A stretch of 64,000 nucleotides of DNA from Asaia prunellae JCM 25354 (GCF_000613885.1 NZ_BAJV01000015.1:1-64000); one strand, 5' to 3'. Shown: positions 28,301 through 38,171, counted from the stretch's first letter. Notes: generated from the sequence alone by a model not told the origin. A program made the numbers and translations.

Positions 28301-29857
28301 GTGACGCTGATCTCGCCACCGCCCCATCATGACATCTATTCCATCGAGGATCTGGCGCAGCTCATTTACGACCTGAAGCAGATCAACCCCGAAGCAACCG
28401 TTACGGTCAAGCTGGTTGCCCGTACCGGCATCGGCACCATTGCCGCCGGTGTGGCCAAGGCTAAGGCCGACGCCATCATGATTTCGGGTCATTGCGGCGG
28501 TACGGGTGCCAGCCCGCAATCCTCGATCAAATATGCCGGTCTGCCGTGGGAAATGGGGCTGACCGAGGCTAATCAGGTGCTGACGCTCAACCGTTTGCGC
28601 CATCGCGTCACGCTGCGTACCGATGGTGGTCTAAAGACCGGGCGTGATGTGGTGATGGCCGCCATGCTGGGCGCCGAGGAATTTGGCATTGGCACGGCAG
28701 CGCTGGTCGCTATGGGCTGCATCATGGTGCGCCAGTGCCACTCGAATACCTGCCCCGTGGGCGTATGCGTTCAGGATGAGGAATTGCGCGCCAAATTCGA
28801 GGGGACGCCCGAGAAGGTCATCAATCTCTTTTCCTTCATTGCCGAGGACGTCCGTAATATTCTGGCCGAGCTTGGCTTCAGAAGTATGGAAGAAATCATC
28901 GGGCGCACGGATCTTCTGCGTCAGGTCTCGCGTGGTGCAGATTATCTGGATGATCTGGATCTCAACTCGCTGCTGGTTCAGGCCGATCCGGGACCTGATG
29001 CCCGTTATTGTACCCGAAAGGGCCGCAATGAGGTGCCGGAAACGCTCGATGCTCAGGTTATTGCCGATGCAACCCCGCTATTCGAGCATCGTGAGAAGCT
29101 GCATCTGCATTATACAGTGCAGAACACGCATCGTGCCATCGGAACGCGCGTGTCATCGTTGATCACGCGCAAATTCGGAATGAAGACCCTGCCGGAAGGT
29201 CATCTGACCTTGCGTCTGCGCGGTTCTGCCGGACAGTCTCTCGGGGCCTTTGCGGTGCAGGGGCTGAAGCTCGACGTTGTCGGCGATGCCAATGATTATG
29301 TTGGCAAGGGGCTGTCAGGAGGCACGATTGTCGTGCGCCCATCTCCTACGGCGACCTGGCGTTCGGAAGAAAATGCTATTATCGGCAACACCGTGTTGTA
29401 CGGCGCAACGGCAGGAGCGCTGTTTGCGGCCGGTCAGGCCGGTGAACGTTTTGCCGTGCGTAATTCTGGCGCGACAGCCGTCGTCGAAGGCTGCGGTTCG
29501 AATGGCTGCGAATACATGACCGGCGGAACGATCGTGGTTCTTGGGCAGATCGGCGACAATTTCGGGGCAGGTTTCACGGGCGGTATGGCCTTTGTGCTCG
29601 ACAAGAACGAGACCTTCGAAGCACGGGTCAACCCGGAAACCCTTCTTTGGGGTCGTGTCGAGGCAGGAAGCGCCTGGGAAGAGACCCTGCATGGCCTCGT
29701 ACAGCGTCACGCTGATGAGACCGGCAGTGCCTATGCAAAGGAATTGTTACATCGCTGGGATCGTGTATTGCCGCAGTTCTGGCAGATTGTGCCACGCGAT
29801 TACGCACGTATCATCGGTTATGAACTTCCACATGAGGTACAGGCGCTCTCAGCCTGA
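25337..29857 (+). CDS. gltB: glutamate synthase large (alpha) subunit
   Basis: GltB transfers the glutamine amide to 2-oxoglutarate. The 1506-residue protein starts with a propeptide ending before the nucleophile Cys (ERDACGVG, residue about 30), then the class II amidotransferase domain (FAIYHQRYSTNTFPTW, LAHNGEINT). The central domain and FMN/synthase domain follow (GHCGGTGASP near residue 1050). The 3Fe-4S Cys set is CIMVRQCHSNTCPVGVC at about 1128, and a GXGXG beta-helix domain is C-terminal. Full length and unbroken. It is preceded by gltD, the reverse of the E. coli order, and followed by a strong terminator. Confidence 0.98.
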   Translation: MTEKSYIESYQDNVRALEGLYDPTMERDACGVGLVAALDGKRRRDVVLAGIAALKALWHRGAVDADGKTGDGAGIHVEIPQDFFAEAIHSAGDDHIEGRIAVGMIFLPKTDLASQEAGRAIIESEILDFGYGIYGWRQVPIDTACIGEKANATRPEIEQIMVRNRLNRSEAEFERDLYVIRRRIEKAAAKAHVDLYVCSLSCRSLIYKGMFLAENLTDFYPDLLDERFVSRFAIYHQRYSTNTFPTWKLAQPFRRLAHNGEINTLSGNVNWMRSHETRLANAELDPYMNDLKPVVQAAGSDTAMFDNVFELLTHAGRDAPMAKTLMVPASAGGNAAMTDKHRALFSYCNAVMEPWDGPAAICATDGRWVVAGLDRAGLRPLRYTITQDDLLIVGSEAGMVRVQDANTRMKGRLGPGETLGIDLHEARLYAPQELLDLLAERQDFISWTKNIRNISSVVRGDVAEPVLFTSDQLRRRQLAMNLTHEEMETILHPMVETSAEAIGSMGDDTPLQVLSSTYRGLAHYFRQGFSQVTNPPIDSLREMNVMSLVTRLGNLGNILDQSPEQCDLLQLPSPVLTTGEFEALRNFCGRDGATVDCTFRAADGEAGLRDAIARIRHEAEDYVRGGCTHLFLSDEGQSEERVAIPMILATAAVHIHLVRQSLRTFTSLNVRSSDVMDVHGMAVTVGVGATTVNPYLAQECIADRLQRGLFGELSLREAVERYRKALDKGLLKIMSKSGISIVSAYRGGYNFEAIGLSRALVAQFFPGMPSRISGIGLPGLARNVLKSHEMAYAGGVDALPIGGLYKLRRKGEIHAFSGQLIHMLQTAVSTDSFSLFKRYADAVRRQPPTALRDLLDFRRVREPIPVEDVESITSIRRRLVAPGISLGALSPEAHETLAIAMNRIGAKSDSGEGGEDASRFTPRENGDNASSKIKQVASGRFGVTAEYLNNCSEIEIKVAQGAKPGEGGQLPGFKVTELIGKLRHATPGVTLISPPPHHDIYSIEDLAQLIYDLKQINPEATVTVKLVARTGIGTIAAGVAKAKADAIMISGHCGGTGASPQSSIKYAGLPWEMGLTEANQVLTLNRLRHRVTLRTDGGLKTGRDVVMAAMLGAEEFGIGTAALVAMGCIMVRQCHSNTCPVGVCVQDEELRAKFEGTPEKVINLFSFIAEDVRNILAELGFRSMEEIIGRTDLLRQVSRGADYLDDLDLNSLLVQADPGPDARYCTRKGRNEVPETLDAQVIADATPLFEHREKLHLHYTVQNTHRAIGTRVSSLITRKFGMKTLPEGHLTLRLRGSAGQSLGAFAVQGLKLDVVGDANDYVGKGLSGGTIVVRPSPTATWRSEENAIIGNTVLYGATAGALFAAGQAGERFAVRNSGATAVVEGCGSNGCEYMTGGTIVVLGQIGDNFGAGFTGGMAFVLDKNETFEARVNPETLLWGRVEAGSAWEETLHGLVQRHADETGSAYAKELLHRWDRVLPQFWQIVPRDYARIIGYELPHEVQALSA

Positions 29858-29871
29858 CTTTTGACTTCAGG

Positions 29872-29905
29872 AAAAAAGCCGGCATCACAAGATGCCGGCT
29901 TTTTC
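29872..29905 (+). terminator. intrinsic terminator of gltD-gltB
   Basis: Perfect 9-bp stem GCCGGCATC-ACAA-GATGCCGGC, flanked by six A upstream and followed by TTTTT, 14 bases after the gltB stop. Confidence 0.88.
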
Positions 29906-30064
29906 ATGCCCGGTCATAACCGGCTCAGAGATACGGGTGAAATGATAATCATTCCTCCATGAGTTCGGGCTATTTCCTTATTATTCTTGGTCTCTGTTCG
30001 TGAGGTAGGCTGCATTCCTTCTTTGGCAAGGTACCTGACAAGGTCTATCGAGAACGAGTTTTGC

Positions 30065-30982
30065 ATGATCCGTATAGCCGTCATCGGAATAGGGCAGATT
30101 GCCCGACAGCAGCATCTGCCCGTCATTGCGCATGATCCGGATTTCACTCTTGTGGCAGCTGTATCGCCGGTTCCCACCGTCGTGGAGGTCCCTGTTTTCA
30201 GGTCACTTGCCGAACTCAAGAAGAGCGGTCTGGCAGTGGATGCGGTAGCCCTCTGCACGCCTCCCGACCTGCGTTACGCCCTTGCCCATGAGGCGCTCTC
30301 TGCCGGGTGGCATGTGCTGCTCGAGAAACCCCCGACCCTGACACGTTCACAGGCGGTCGCGCTGGTGCACCTGGCCAACCAGCAGAATCTTACGGTTTTT
30401 GCTGCCTGGCATTCTGTCTATTCCGCCGCCGTGCCGGAGTTGCGGAAAGTGCTGCCAGAGCTTGGATTAAAACATGTAACGATTACCTGGAAGGAAAATG
30501 CCGAAAAATGGCACCCCGGTGCTTCCTGGCTATGGCAGGCAGGAGCGCTGGGTGTTTTCGACGCCGGAATAAACGCCTTGTCCATTCTTTGCGCGGTTTT
30601 GCCTGAAACGGTTTTATATGAATCGGCAAAATTGTATTTTCATGCTGGGCAGCAGGCCCCTTGCGAGGCGACGTTATCTCTTCGGGGGTGCAGCTCGGCC
30701 GTGCCGATCTCCGTGCAGTTTGACTGGCGCCATGATCCTGAAAACGAGATCTGGGAAATCATATGGGAGGGAGAAAACAGCAACAGGGTCGTTCTGCAAG
30801 ACGGAGGCGCCCGGCTTCTCGTCAATGGATGTGAAATGATACAATTACCCAGTCAGGAATATGCAGGGGTTTATCAGCATTTCGCCTCCCTGATTGGTCA
30901 GAAGATGTCATCTCTCGATCTGGGGGCTCTTGATCTGGTGACGGATGCCCTTGCTTTTGGTGAGCGGGTACATCGTCAGTAA
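30065..30982 (+). CDS. Gfo/Idh/MocA aldose 1-dehydrogenase (L-arabinose/D-galactose type)
   Basis: A cytoplasmic NAD(P)-dependent dehydrogenase of 305 residues. The Rossmann segment is IAVIGIGQIARQQHLPVI and the family signature HVLLEKPP carries the catalytic Lys. The motifs WHPGASWLWQAGALGVFDAG, SVQFDWRH and YAGVYQHF match the L-arabinose / D-galactose 1-dehydrogenase subgroup, which oxidises the sugar to its lactone. The exact substrate cannot be read from sequence. ATG at 30065; no sugar transport or further catabolic genes are adjacent, so it stands alone. Confidence 0.85.
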   Translation: MIRIAVIGIGQIARQQHLPVIAHDPDFTLVAAVSPVPTVVEVPVFRSLAELKKSGLAVDAVALCTPPDLRYALAHEALSAGWHVLLEKPPTLTRSQAVALVHLANQQNLTVFAAWHSVYSAAVPELRKVLPELGLKHVTITWKENAEKWHPGASWLWQAGALGVFDAGINALSILCAVLPETVLYESAKLYFHAGQQAPCEATLSLRGCSSAVPISVQFDWRHDPENEIWEIIWEGENSNRVVLQDGGARLLVNGCEMIQLPSQEYAGVYQHFASLIGQKMSSLDLGALDLVTDALAFGERVHRQ

Positions 30983-31149
30983 CGCTTGCAGAAATTGTGA
31001 TATGAACAACCGGGTACTGGAATGTTCATGTTTCAAATTATCAGCAGGCGATCACATTCCTCGTTTTGCCCAGATGGAAGTACCTGACCCCGGCTTGTCG
31101 TGGTTGCGAATGCGGTTCATCACAGTGCGACAATATTTCGCGGCTCTGG

Positions 31150-34100
31150 ATGAAAACAATGACAAAAACGGCGCTGGGACGGATAGTGCGCAAAAGCGCG
31201 CTTTTTCTGCCTTTCACGGCTCTATTGATGTGCAGCACAGCGGCAATGGCAGAACCAATGCGGTTCCTGCGTACCCTGCTCAATACAGGGGGCAAGACTC
31301 CTGAACTCTGCCTGCGTTTTGCTGATGCACTCGATAGTCAGGCCGGGCCGCACTATGCCGACCATGTCCAGATCACGCCCGGTCTCCGCCCCGACATCAG
31401 GATCAGCGATCACGATCTGTGTCTGGGAGGTCTTTCCTGGAGTACGCGCTACAGGATCACGATCAGTAACGGGATTCACGATGCCAACGGCAGAATTCTT
31501 GCCCAGCCTGTAACTGTCAGTATGGCCACAGGGGATCGCAAACCAACCCTGAGTCTCGCCGGTGACGGGTTCATCCTGCCTCGTCGCAGCGTAGCCGGTC
31601 TTGACGTCCAGACCATCAATATGGACAGCGTGCGCCTGAGTGTCTGGCGTCTTTCACCCAATGCCGTACAGAACATGACAGGTCAGGAGGTTTATCCTAG
31701 AGTCGATACGACAGAAACCTCGCTGGAAACCTATGAGTTCAACAGGCTCCGCGATACCCGTCTCAGTCAGGTCTGGTCTGGTACGCTGGAGACAAAGGGC
31801 GCGCGCAACGGAAGTGTGGTCACGGCTTTTCCGATCGCGAAGCTGGTTGAAGGCCAGAAGCCGGGTCTCTACCTCGTCACGGCCGAAAATGCGCGTACAC
31901 CCAGAAGCGAGAGTCGTATCGCGACCTCTGAAGACAAGCCAACAGACTCTTCGGACGGATATGACAGTGATTACGGTTCAGCGATTGCTGCGCATTGGGT
32001 GAATGTCAGCGATACGGCATTAACCACGATGCGTGGTGCTGACGGTCTGCATGTCTTTGCACGTGCCTTTTCAACAGCACTGCCGCTCAAGGGCGTCACC
32101 ATTCGTCTGGTCTCCCAGGGAGGAGATGATCTCGGACGAGCGGTCAGCGATAATGAGGGTCAGGTTGTTTTTCCTGTCGCACTGACACGAGGCAAAGGAG
32201 TGAACCAGCCTGTCTCTCTTATTGCGACAAGTCCGAATGGCGATTTCTCGACTGTCTCCCTGACGCAGGCCTGGTTCGATTTTTCCGATCGCGGGGCAGA
32301 AGGTCATCCTGCACCAGGTCCCCAGCAAACGGTCATCGTGACAGATCGCGGTATTTATCGTCCGGGTGAGACAGTCAATGCGACGTTCCTGCTCCGCAAT
32401 CCGCAGGGCAAGGCGCTGGATACGCTACCGCTCACCGTTATTCTGCGTCGTCCCGATGGCGTCAAGGCGCAGACCCTGACCCTGAAACCGCAGGAGGGGG
32501 GAGGATTCGTCAACAGTTTTGCCCTTTCGCCAAGCGCTGCCCAAGGAAGCTGGTCCCTGGAGGCCTATGTCGACCCGACTCTGCCTCCTGTTGGTCGTGC
32601 GTCTGTTCTGGTGCAGGATTTCGTGCCGCAGACTATCGCCGTTGATATTAAACCGGCCAAAGAGGTTCTGATCGAAGGCGAAAAGCTCCAGATTGCCCTG
32701 GAAGGACGCTACCTCTATGGCGCGCCCGCAGCGCATCTCCATGGTGAGGGGCTCGTGCGTATCTTGCGCGATGAGGCGCCTGTGCCAGGAGCGAAAGACT
32801 ATGTCTTTGGCCTGCAGACCCAGAGTTTCAGCCCTGACCAGCAATCTGTCGTCGTGCCCGACACGGATGATACCGGTCATGCGGAAATTGCTGTCTCGCC
32901 GGATCTGCCTGAAGGGCTGACCCTTCCGCTCAAGACGGAAATCAGACTGGGTCTGTTTGATCCTTCGGGGCGAAGCGTCAGCAAGACAATATCGCTTCCG
33001 ATCATGCGTCATCGCCCTCTTATAGGGGTGCGTGTTACGCCCCCTGTCATGGGGGATGATATCGTAACCCGCTCTGTGCCGGTCGACGTGATCGCGGTGA
33101 CGCCTGATAACAAGCCTATTGCGTCTCATGTCCTGACCTGGACGCTGGTGCGTGAAAACGAGACGTATGACTGGATATCCGAAGCGCGTGGCTGGCATTT
33201 TGCCCGTCATGTGATCGATGAGCCGCTTCAGCATGGGCGTATCACGACTGACGCACAGGGCAGGGCGCATTTCGCCACCGAGCTCGATAGCGGCAGGTAT
33301 CGTATGATCCTGACTGATCCTGAAACGAATGCAGCCAGCTCCCAGCGTTTTACCTCTGGGTGGTGGTCCGATAGCAGTGACAAGTCCAATGCTCCTGACA
33401 GGCTGAGTCTTTCCGTGCGCGACAAGGTTCTGCCTGCAGGGGGCCAGACAGTTGTTCATGTTGAAGCGCCTTTTGCCGGCGAAGCCCAGATCGTGATCGC
33501 GACAGATCGGGTGCAAAGCATAAAAACGGTCAAGCTGCCCAAAGGTGGGCTCGATATTCCTGTCACAGCAGAATCTGACTGGCCGGGCGGGGCTTATGTT
33601 CTGGTCACGGCGTTTCGACCCCTCGATACACCGGCCCGCCCCCATGAACCTTCCCGCGCTGTAGGACTCGCCTATATTGGTCTGGATCAGTCGGCACATC
33701 ACTTGAAGGTGGCGGTCGACACGCCCCCGGTCATTCGACCACAGACAAAGACGATGCTTCCCCTGACGGTACAGGGCGGGAAACACGTGCATCTCGTCGT
33801 ATCAGCCGTCGATCAGGGTATTCTTGCCCTGACACAATGGAAGCTGCCTGATGTGTTTGATCTCGTCTACGGACGCAGGGCCTTCGGTCTGGATGTGAAA
33901 GACAGCTACGCTCATCTGATGACACCGGTCGGCCAGGCAGGTGCCCTGCGTGAAGGCGGAGATGAGGGCGGGGATGGTGGCGGCCTCTCCGTGACGTCTA
34001 CCCGTATCGTATCGCTCTTTTCCGGGACGATAACGCCGGATGAGCATGGCCATGCACTTGTCCCGCTTGAAGTTCCCGATTTTGAAGGCACCTTGCATCT

Positions 34101-36153
34101 GATGGTGACCGCATGGTCCGATGACGCGCTGGGATCGGCAGAGTCCGATCTGCTTGTTCGTGACCCCGTGTTTGCCGATCTGACCCTGCCACGTTTTCTG
34201 GCGCCGGGCGATGTCGCCACAAGCCTGGTATCCCTGATCAATACAGAAGGGGCACCGGGGCATTACGTTGTTACACTGAACGCCGATGGGCCAATCCACC
34301 TGACCGGGTCATCGCGTTTTGAGGCGGATCTGCAGAAAGGTGCCCGTCAGTCTTTCGAAACGTCGCTCCAGGCTGGAGAGTCGGGCATTGCGCATCTGAC
34401 GGCCAGGCTTGCCGACAAACGCGGTCACCTGATGCTGACACGCAACTGGTATCTGCAGGTCCGGCCGGGCCATCTGCCGGTCACGCAATCGAGCGAGGAG
34501 AAGCAGGATCCGGGCCAGAGCTATCAAGCTTCCGCCTCGTTGCTTGCTCCTTTCGAGCCCGGAAGTTCTGTTGTCACGCTCGGCTATTCCGGTGTGCACG
34601 GTCTCAATACGATTGCCCTGCTTCAGAACCTTGAGGCAGGGTACAGCAACGAGACGACAAGTCTCGCCGCTTCTGCGCGTGGGCTTCTGGCCTTCAAGGG
34701 CCATGAAGCGCTGGCACGTATGACCGTGCCGGAAGGCGCACAGAAGAGGATCGAGACCGCTATTGCCATGCTGATCGATCGTGAGGATGCGGGCGGGCGT
34801 TTTGGTTCATGGCGGCTCAATGATGGCAGACTGCTCCCCTGGGAGCAGATTTATGTTGTTGATTTTTTGACCCGGGCCAAAGAGGCAGGTTATGCTGTTC
34901 CACAGGATGCGCTTGATCATGCGCTTGACTGGCTCGTCACATCTCAGGTGCAAAGCCCCGGTGTCGAGGATCGCAACCAGGACCAGTCCGAAAATGCGGT
35001 GACACCAGAAACGCGGGCTTATGCCCTGTATGTTCTTGCACGTGCAGGACGTCTTGATACGCCCGCATTGCGTGCTCTGGGCGATAATGTGACATCCCGC
35101 GCGGTCAACGGGGCTCAGCAGGTCTTCTGGGGCAGCTATGCCAGTCAGACTACTTTTGCCAATCCGCTCGCTCTTGGACGTCTGGCTGGTGGTCTTGCCC
35201 TGGCCAATGAACGTCAGATGAGCAACACGCTGTTTGGTCTGGCTATCGACGCTCTTGGAGCGACCAGATCTGGACGCCCCACCTTTGCCGATTACCTCTA
35301 CTGGGTTTACCTGCGTGATCTGGCCGGACTGGTGCCGCTGGCAGCAGAAAGCGGCAACAGGGGCCTTGCCCAGAAACTCACTGATCGCTTTGGCCTGCTC
35401 GATGTGCCTGTTTCGTGGATCAGCAATGCCACCACTACGGCTCTTCTGGAAGCTGCAGTGGCCATGAACAAACCTGATCCGGCACGTGGCATTGCGATAA
35501 ACGGCACCGAGCAGTCCCGTCCGATCGCCCTGCCTCTGGCTTTTACTCCGGATGCCAAAGCGCTTGACGGAACAAAGCTGACCAATACCGGTACGGTACC
35601 GCTCTGGATGACAGTCACGATAACAGGGACTCCCAAAGAGGCTCCTGTACCGATTACCAACGGCTTTACGGTAAATGTCACGACCCGAACGCTCGACGGG
35701 TCACCCTATGATCCCTCCCGCGGAAGACAGAATGACCGTTTCGTGGTGATCGTCGAGGGAGAGGCGCAGGACCGCAATCCTCATCATTGCGTCCTGACCG
35801 AGCTGCTTCCGGCAGGCTGGGAAATTGAAAGTGTCGTACACGGTCATGAGGATGACGAGGATTCCGACACGGCAGTGGCGTCGGCCGGGCCCTCATTCCT
35901 GGGGGAAACAACGCAGACCAGCACTGTGGCTTTGAAAGACGATCGTTTCTTCGCGGCCTTTGATCTCAGAGGCGGCACCTATCATCCCAGCTCGTCCCGT
36001 ATGCTGGGCAGCAATGAATTCCGGATCGCCTATATTGTACGCGCTGTTACACCGGGGCAGTTTCTTCTTCCCGAAACGCTGGTACGTGATCGTTTCATGC
36101 CAGCCTTCATGGGGCGCAACGCTGCCGGCCGGATTGTCATAGCCCCGCGATGA
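31150..36153 (+). CDS. bacterial alpha-2-macroglobulin family protein (YfhM type, no thioester)
   Basis: A large exported protein of about 1667 residues. The N terminus is a signal peptide (FLPFTALLMCSTAAMAEP) with a signal peptidase I site AMA; LLMC is a poor lipobox because Met precedes the Cys. Macroglobulin domains carry the marker TDRGIYRPGE near residue 398, with a bait-like region before the alpha-helical domain. Where thioester forms have GCxEQ this protein reads GYSNETTS (near residue 1163), so no thioester can form. Bacterial members are thought to trap proteases in the periplasm. Its stop overlaps the pbpC start, the classical macroglobulin-PbpC pair. An upstream in-frame ATG at 31066 gives no signal peptide at the N terminus. 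Confidence 0.92.
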   Translation: MKTMTKTALGRIVRKSALFLPFTALLMCSTAAMAEPMRFLRTLLNTGGKTPELCLRFADALDSQAGPHYADHVQITPGLRPDIRISDHDLCLGGLSWSTRYRITISNGIHDANGRILAQPVTVSMATGDRKPTLSLAGDGFILPRRSVAGLDVQTINMDSVRLSVWRLSPNAVQNMTGQEVYPRVDTTETSLETYEFNRLRDTRLSQVWSGTLETKGARNGSVVTAFPIAKLVEGQKPGLYLVTAENARTPRSESRIATSEDKPTDSSDGYDSDYGSAIAAHWVNVSDTALTTMRGADGLHVFARAFSTALPLKGVTIRLVSQGGDDLGRAVSDNEGQVVFPVALTRGKGVNQPVSLIATSPNGDFSTVSLTQAWFDFSDRGAEGHPAPGPQQTVIVTDRGIYRPGETVNATFLLRNPQGKALDTLPLTVILRRPDGVKAQTLTLKPQEGGGFVNSFALSPSAAQGSWSLEAYVDPTLPPVGRASVLVQDFVPQTIAVDIKPAKEVLIEGEKLQIALEGRYLYGAPAAHLHGEGLVRILRDEAPVPGAKDYVFGLQTQSFSPDQQSVVVPDTDDTGHAEIAVSPDLPEGLTLPLKTEIRLGLFDPSGRSVSKTISLPIMRHRPLIGVRVTPPVMGDDIVTRSVPVDVIAVTPDNKPIASHVLTWTLVRENETYDWISEARGWHFARHVIDEPLQHGRITTDAQGRAHFATELDSGRYRMILTDPETNAASSQRFTSGWWSDSSDKSNAPDRLSLSVRDKVLPAGGQTVVHVEAPFAGEAQIVIATDRVQSIKTVKLPKGGLDIPVTAESDWPGGAYVLVTAFRPLDTPARPHEPSRAVGLAYIGLDQSAHHLKVAVDTPPVIRPQTKTMLPLTVQGGKHVHLVVSAVDQGILALTQWKLPDVFDLVYGRRAFGLDVKDSYAHLMTPVGQAGALREGGDEGGDGGGLSVTSTRIVSLFSGTITPDEHGHALVPLEVPDFEGTLHLMVTAWSDDALGSAESDLLVRDPVFADLTLPRFLAPGDVATSLVSLINTEGAPGHYVVTLNADGPIHLTGSSRFEADLQKGARQSFETSLQAGESGIAHLTARLADKRGHLMLTRNWYLQVRPGHLPVTQSSEEKQDPGQSYQASASLLAPFEPGSSVVTLGYSGVHGLNTIALLQNLEAGYSNETTSLAASARGLLAFKGHEALARMTVPEGAQKRIETAIAMLIDREDAGGRFGSWRLNDGRLLPWEQIYVVDFLTRAKEAGYAVPQDALDHALDWLVTSQVQSPGVEDRNQDQSENAVTPETRAYALYVLARAGRLDTPALRALGDNVTSRAVNGAQQVFWGSYASQTTFANPLALGRLAGGLALANERQMSNTLFGLAIDALGATRSGRPTFADYLYWVYLRDLAGLVPLAAESGNRGLAQKLTDRFGLLDVPVSWISNATTTALLEAAVAMNKPDPARGIAINGTEQSRPIALPLAFTPDAKALDGTKLTNTGTVPLWMTVTITGTPKEAPVPITNGFTVNVTTRTLDGSPYDPSRGRQNDRFVVIVEGEAQDRNPHHCVLTELLPAGWEIESVVHGHEDDEDSDTAVASAGPSFLGETTQTSTVALKDDRFFAAFDLRGGTYHPSSSRMLGSNEFRIAYIVRAVTPGQFLLPETLVRDRFMPAFMGRNAAGRIVIAPR

Positions 36154-38171
36154 AGGGGCCGCGGTGGTCTGGTCATCCGCGCTGTACCATAACATGGCAG
36201 CGCGGACTGGCTGGTTTTCTTGCTGTGCTGCTCGGTCTTGCAGCTGCTTTGTATGCTGCTGACCGGATCTTTCCTCCTGATATGAAGCGGGCTGAACAAC
36301 AGGCCCTGCTGTTGCAGGATATGAGGGGAGAGCTTCTCGACGGGCGCGTCAGCGCAGATGATGCATGGCGTTTTGCAACGCAACGTGAAGCGGTCGATCC
36401 TCGCTATCTGGCCTTGTTGTTGCAGGTGGAGGATCGGCGCTTCTGGTTCCACCCGGGTGTTGATCCGCTTTCCCTGATCCGGGCCGGTTTTCAGCTTGTC
36501 ACACGAGGCCATATTGTATCGGGTGGCTCGACTCTGGCCATGCAGACGGCTCGTCTCCTGACGCCTCACCGCCATAGTCTGCGTGGCAAGATCTATGACA
36601 TGCTGCGTGGTGCCCAGCTCGAATGGCGTTACGGGCGGAGCGGGGTGCTCGATCTCTATCTGACCCTGGCGCCGGAAAGTCGCAATATAGAAGGGATCAG
36701 GGCTGCCTCCCTGCTCTGGCTGGGTCACGAACCCTTGCATCTGAGCGCCGAAGAATCTGCACTTCTGATTGTCATGGCGCGGCATCCTCACAGCTTGCGT
36801 CCCGACCGGCACCCGGTTGCTGCACGTGCCGAAGTGGCCCGACTTCTTGCAACCCGGCCTGCTCAGGGCTGGGAGCGCCGCGGTGCCTTACCTTATGTTC
36901 TGCATATCAGTCATCTGGTGCATGACGCTCCGGGGCCGCTGAACTGGCAATGGCGCAGGGGTCTTCGCGGTGTATACCAGACCTCTATTGACCGGCGCCT
37001 TCAGGTCAGTCTGGCAGGTATTCTTCATAATACGCCTCCTCCTCCTGGCGGGACATGGGCTGCCCTGGTGGTCAGACGCAATGGCAGTATTGCTGCCTGG
37101 CAGGGCAATGCAGGTAATGGCTGCTCCGGCTGTGCAGGCGATATGATAACAGCCTGGCGCTCGCCGGGCTCAACCCTGAAACCGGCCATTTATGGCCTGG
37201 CTTTCCAGCTTGGCCTTCTGGCACCGGATACGGTGATCCAGGACAGGGCCAGCCATTTCGGTGGCTATGCGCCGCGCAATTACGACCGCATCTTTCATGG
37301 TACCACTACAGTGCGTACAGCCCTGCAGCGTTCGTATAATCTACCGGCTGTGCGGGCACTGGATATGATCGGTGCCGGATATTTTGCAGGAACGATGGAT
37401 GCTGCAGGGGTCAGGCTCAAACTGCCTCCCAATAATTCTCCCAGCCTGGCTCTGGCTCTGGGGGGTGTTGGTGTTACGCCGCTCGATCTGGCAAGGCTCT
37501 ACGTTGCTTTTGCCAATCAGGGGGTCTCTCACCCTCTGGGTCTAGAATGGCCTGTCGAGCCTACGCCTGGTACGCGCCTGATTGGCGCGCGGGCAAGCCG
37601 ACAGATCCTCTCCATTCTTGGAGGAACGCCCTTGCCGAAAGGGCGCGCCGAGACAGGTCAGACGCGTGTCGCCTTCAAGACCGGAACGTCTTACGGGCAA
37701 CGTGATGCCTGGGCTGTCGGTCTGCGTGGTGACTGGGCTGTTGTCGTGTGGGCGGGACGGCCTGATGGTACGGCGGTTCCCGGGATAACCGGTCTTGGTA
37801 CCAGCGCACCTGTGCTGATGCATGTTTTCGATTTGCTGCCAGAGAGTGACGACACCCCTGCTGATTCCATGCCGCTTCAAGGCGCGCTTTCACCTGCCTT
37901 GCAGAAACTGCATGAAAACCGCGGGCCGCAGATCGTGCAGCCTGCCAATGGCGGGATGGTGGAATGCTTTGACCAGGACGGGCACGTGACGCCGCTTGGT
38001 CTGGTAGCAAGCGGCGGGGTCGAGCCTTATCGCTGGATGGTCAATGGCGTGCCACTGGACATTCCGACAGGGATTACACCGTCATGGACTCCTGATAGTC
38101 CCGGCTTTGCCCATATTGCCCTGGTGGATGCGACAGGGGCGGGGAGTGCCGTCGATATCCGGGTACGCTAG
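36150..38171 (+). CDS. pbpC: penicillin-binding protein 1C
   Basis: A bifunctional class A PBP for peptidoglycan. One transmembrane anchor (LAGFLAVLLGLAAALYAA) is followed by a GT51 glycosyltransferase domain (VEDRRFWFHPGVDP near residue 93, VSGGSTLAMQTARLL). The transpeptidase domain has SPGSTLKP (active-site Ser, near 335), SYN (near 395) and KTGTS (near 511). The C-terminal BiPBP_C-like domain is present. It has 673 residues, shorter than E. coli PbpC. The usual YGGN-like GT motif reads PESRNIEGI. It partners the preceding macroglobulin. Confidence 0.95.
   Translation: MKGPRWSGHPRCTITWQRGLAGFLAVLLGLAAALYAADRIFPPDMKRAEQQALLLQDMRGELLDGRVSADDAWRFATQREAVDPRYLALLLQVEDRRFWFHPGVDPLSLIRAGFQLVTRGHIVSGGSTLAMQTARLLTPHRHSLRGKIYDMLRGAQLEWRYGRSGVLDLYLTLAPESRNIEGIRAASLLWLGHEPLHLSAEESALLIVMARHPHSLRPDRHPVAARAEVARLLATRPAQGWERRGALPYVLHISHLVHDAPGPLNWQWRRGLRGVYQTSIDRRLQVSLAGILHNTPPPPGGTWAALVVRRNGSIAAWQGNAGNGCSGCAGDMITAWRSPGSTLKPAIYGLAFQLGLLAPDTVIQDRASHFGGYAPRNYDRIFHGTTTVRTALQRSYNLPAVRALDMIGAGYFAGTMDAAGVRLKLPPNNSPSLALALGGVGVTPLDLARLYVAFANQGVSHPLGLEWPVEPTPGTRLIGARASRQILSILGGTPLPKGRAETGQTRVAFKTGTSYGQRDAWAVGLRGDWAVVVWAGRPDGTAVPGITGLGTSAPVLMHVFDLLPESDDTPADSMPLQGALSPALQKLHENRGPQIVQPANGGMVECFDQDGHVTPLGLVASGGVEPYRWMVNGVPLDIPTGITPSWTPDSPGFAHIALVDATGAGSAVDIRVR

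Noticed and set aside
31002-31029. Inverted ATGAACA / TGTTCAT upstream of the macroglobulin gene
   Set aside because: Short 7-base arms with a 14-base gap and no T tract; not distinguishable from chance.
32425-33792. Long open frame antisense to the macroglobulin gene
   Set aside because: Low-complexity Arg/His-rich translation with no motif; shadow of the real gene.
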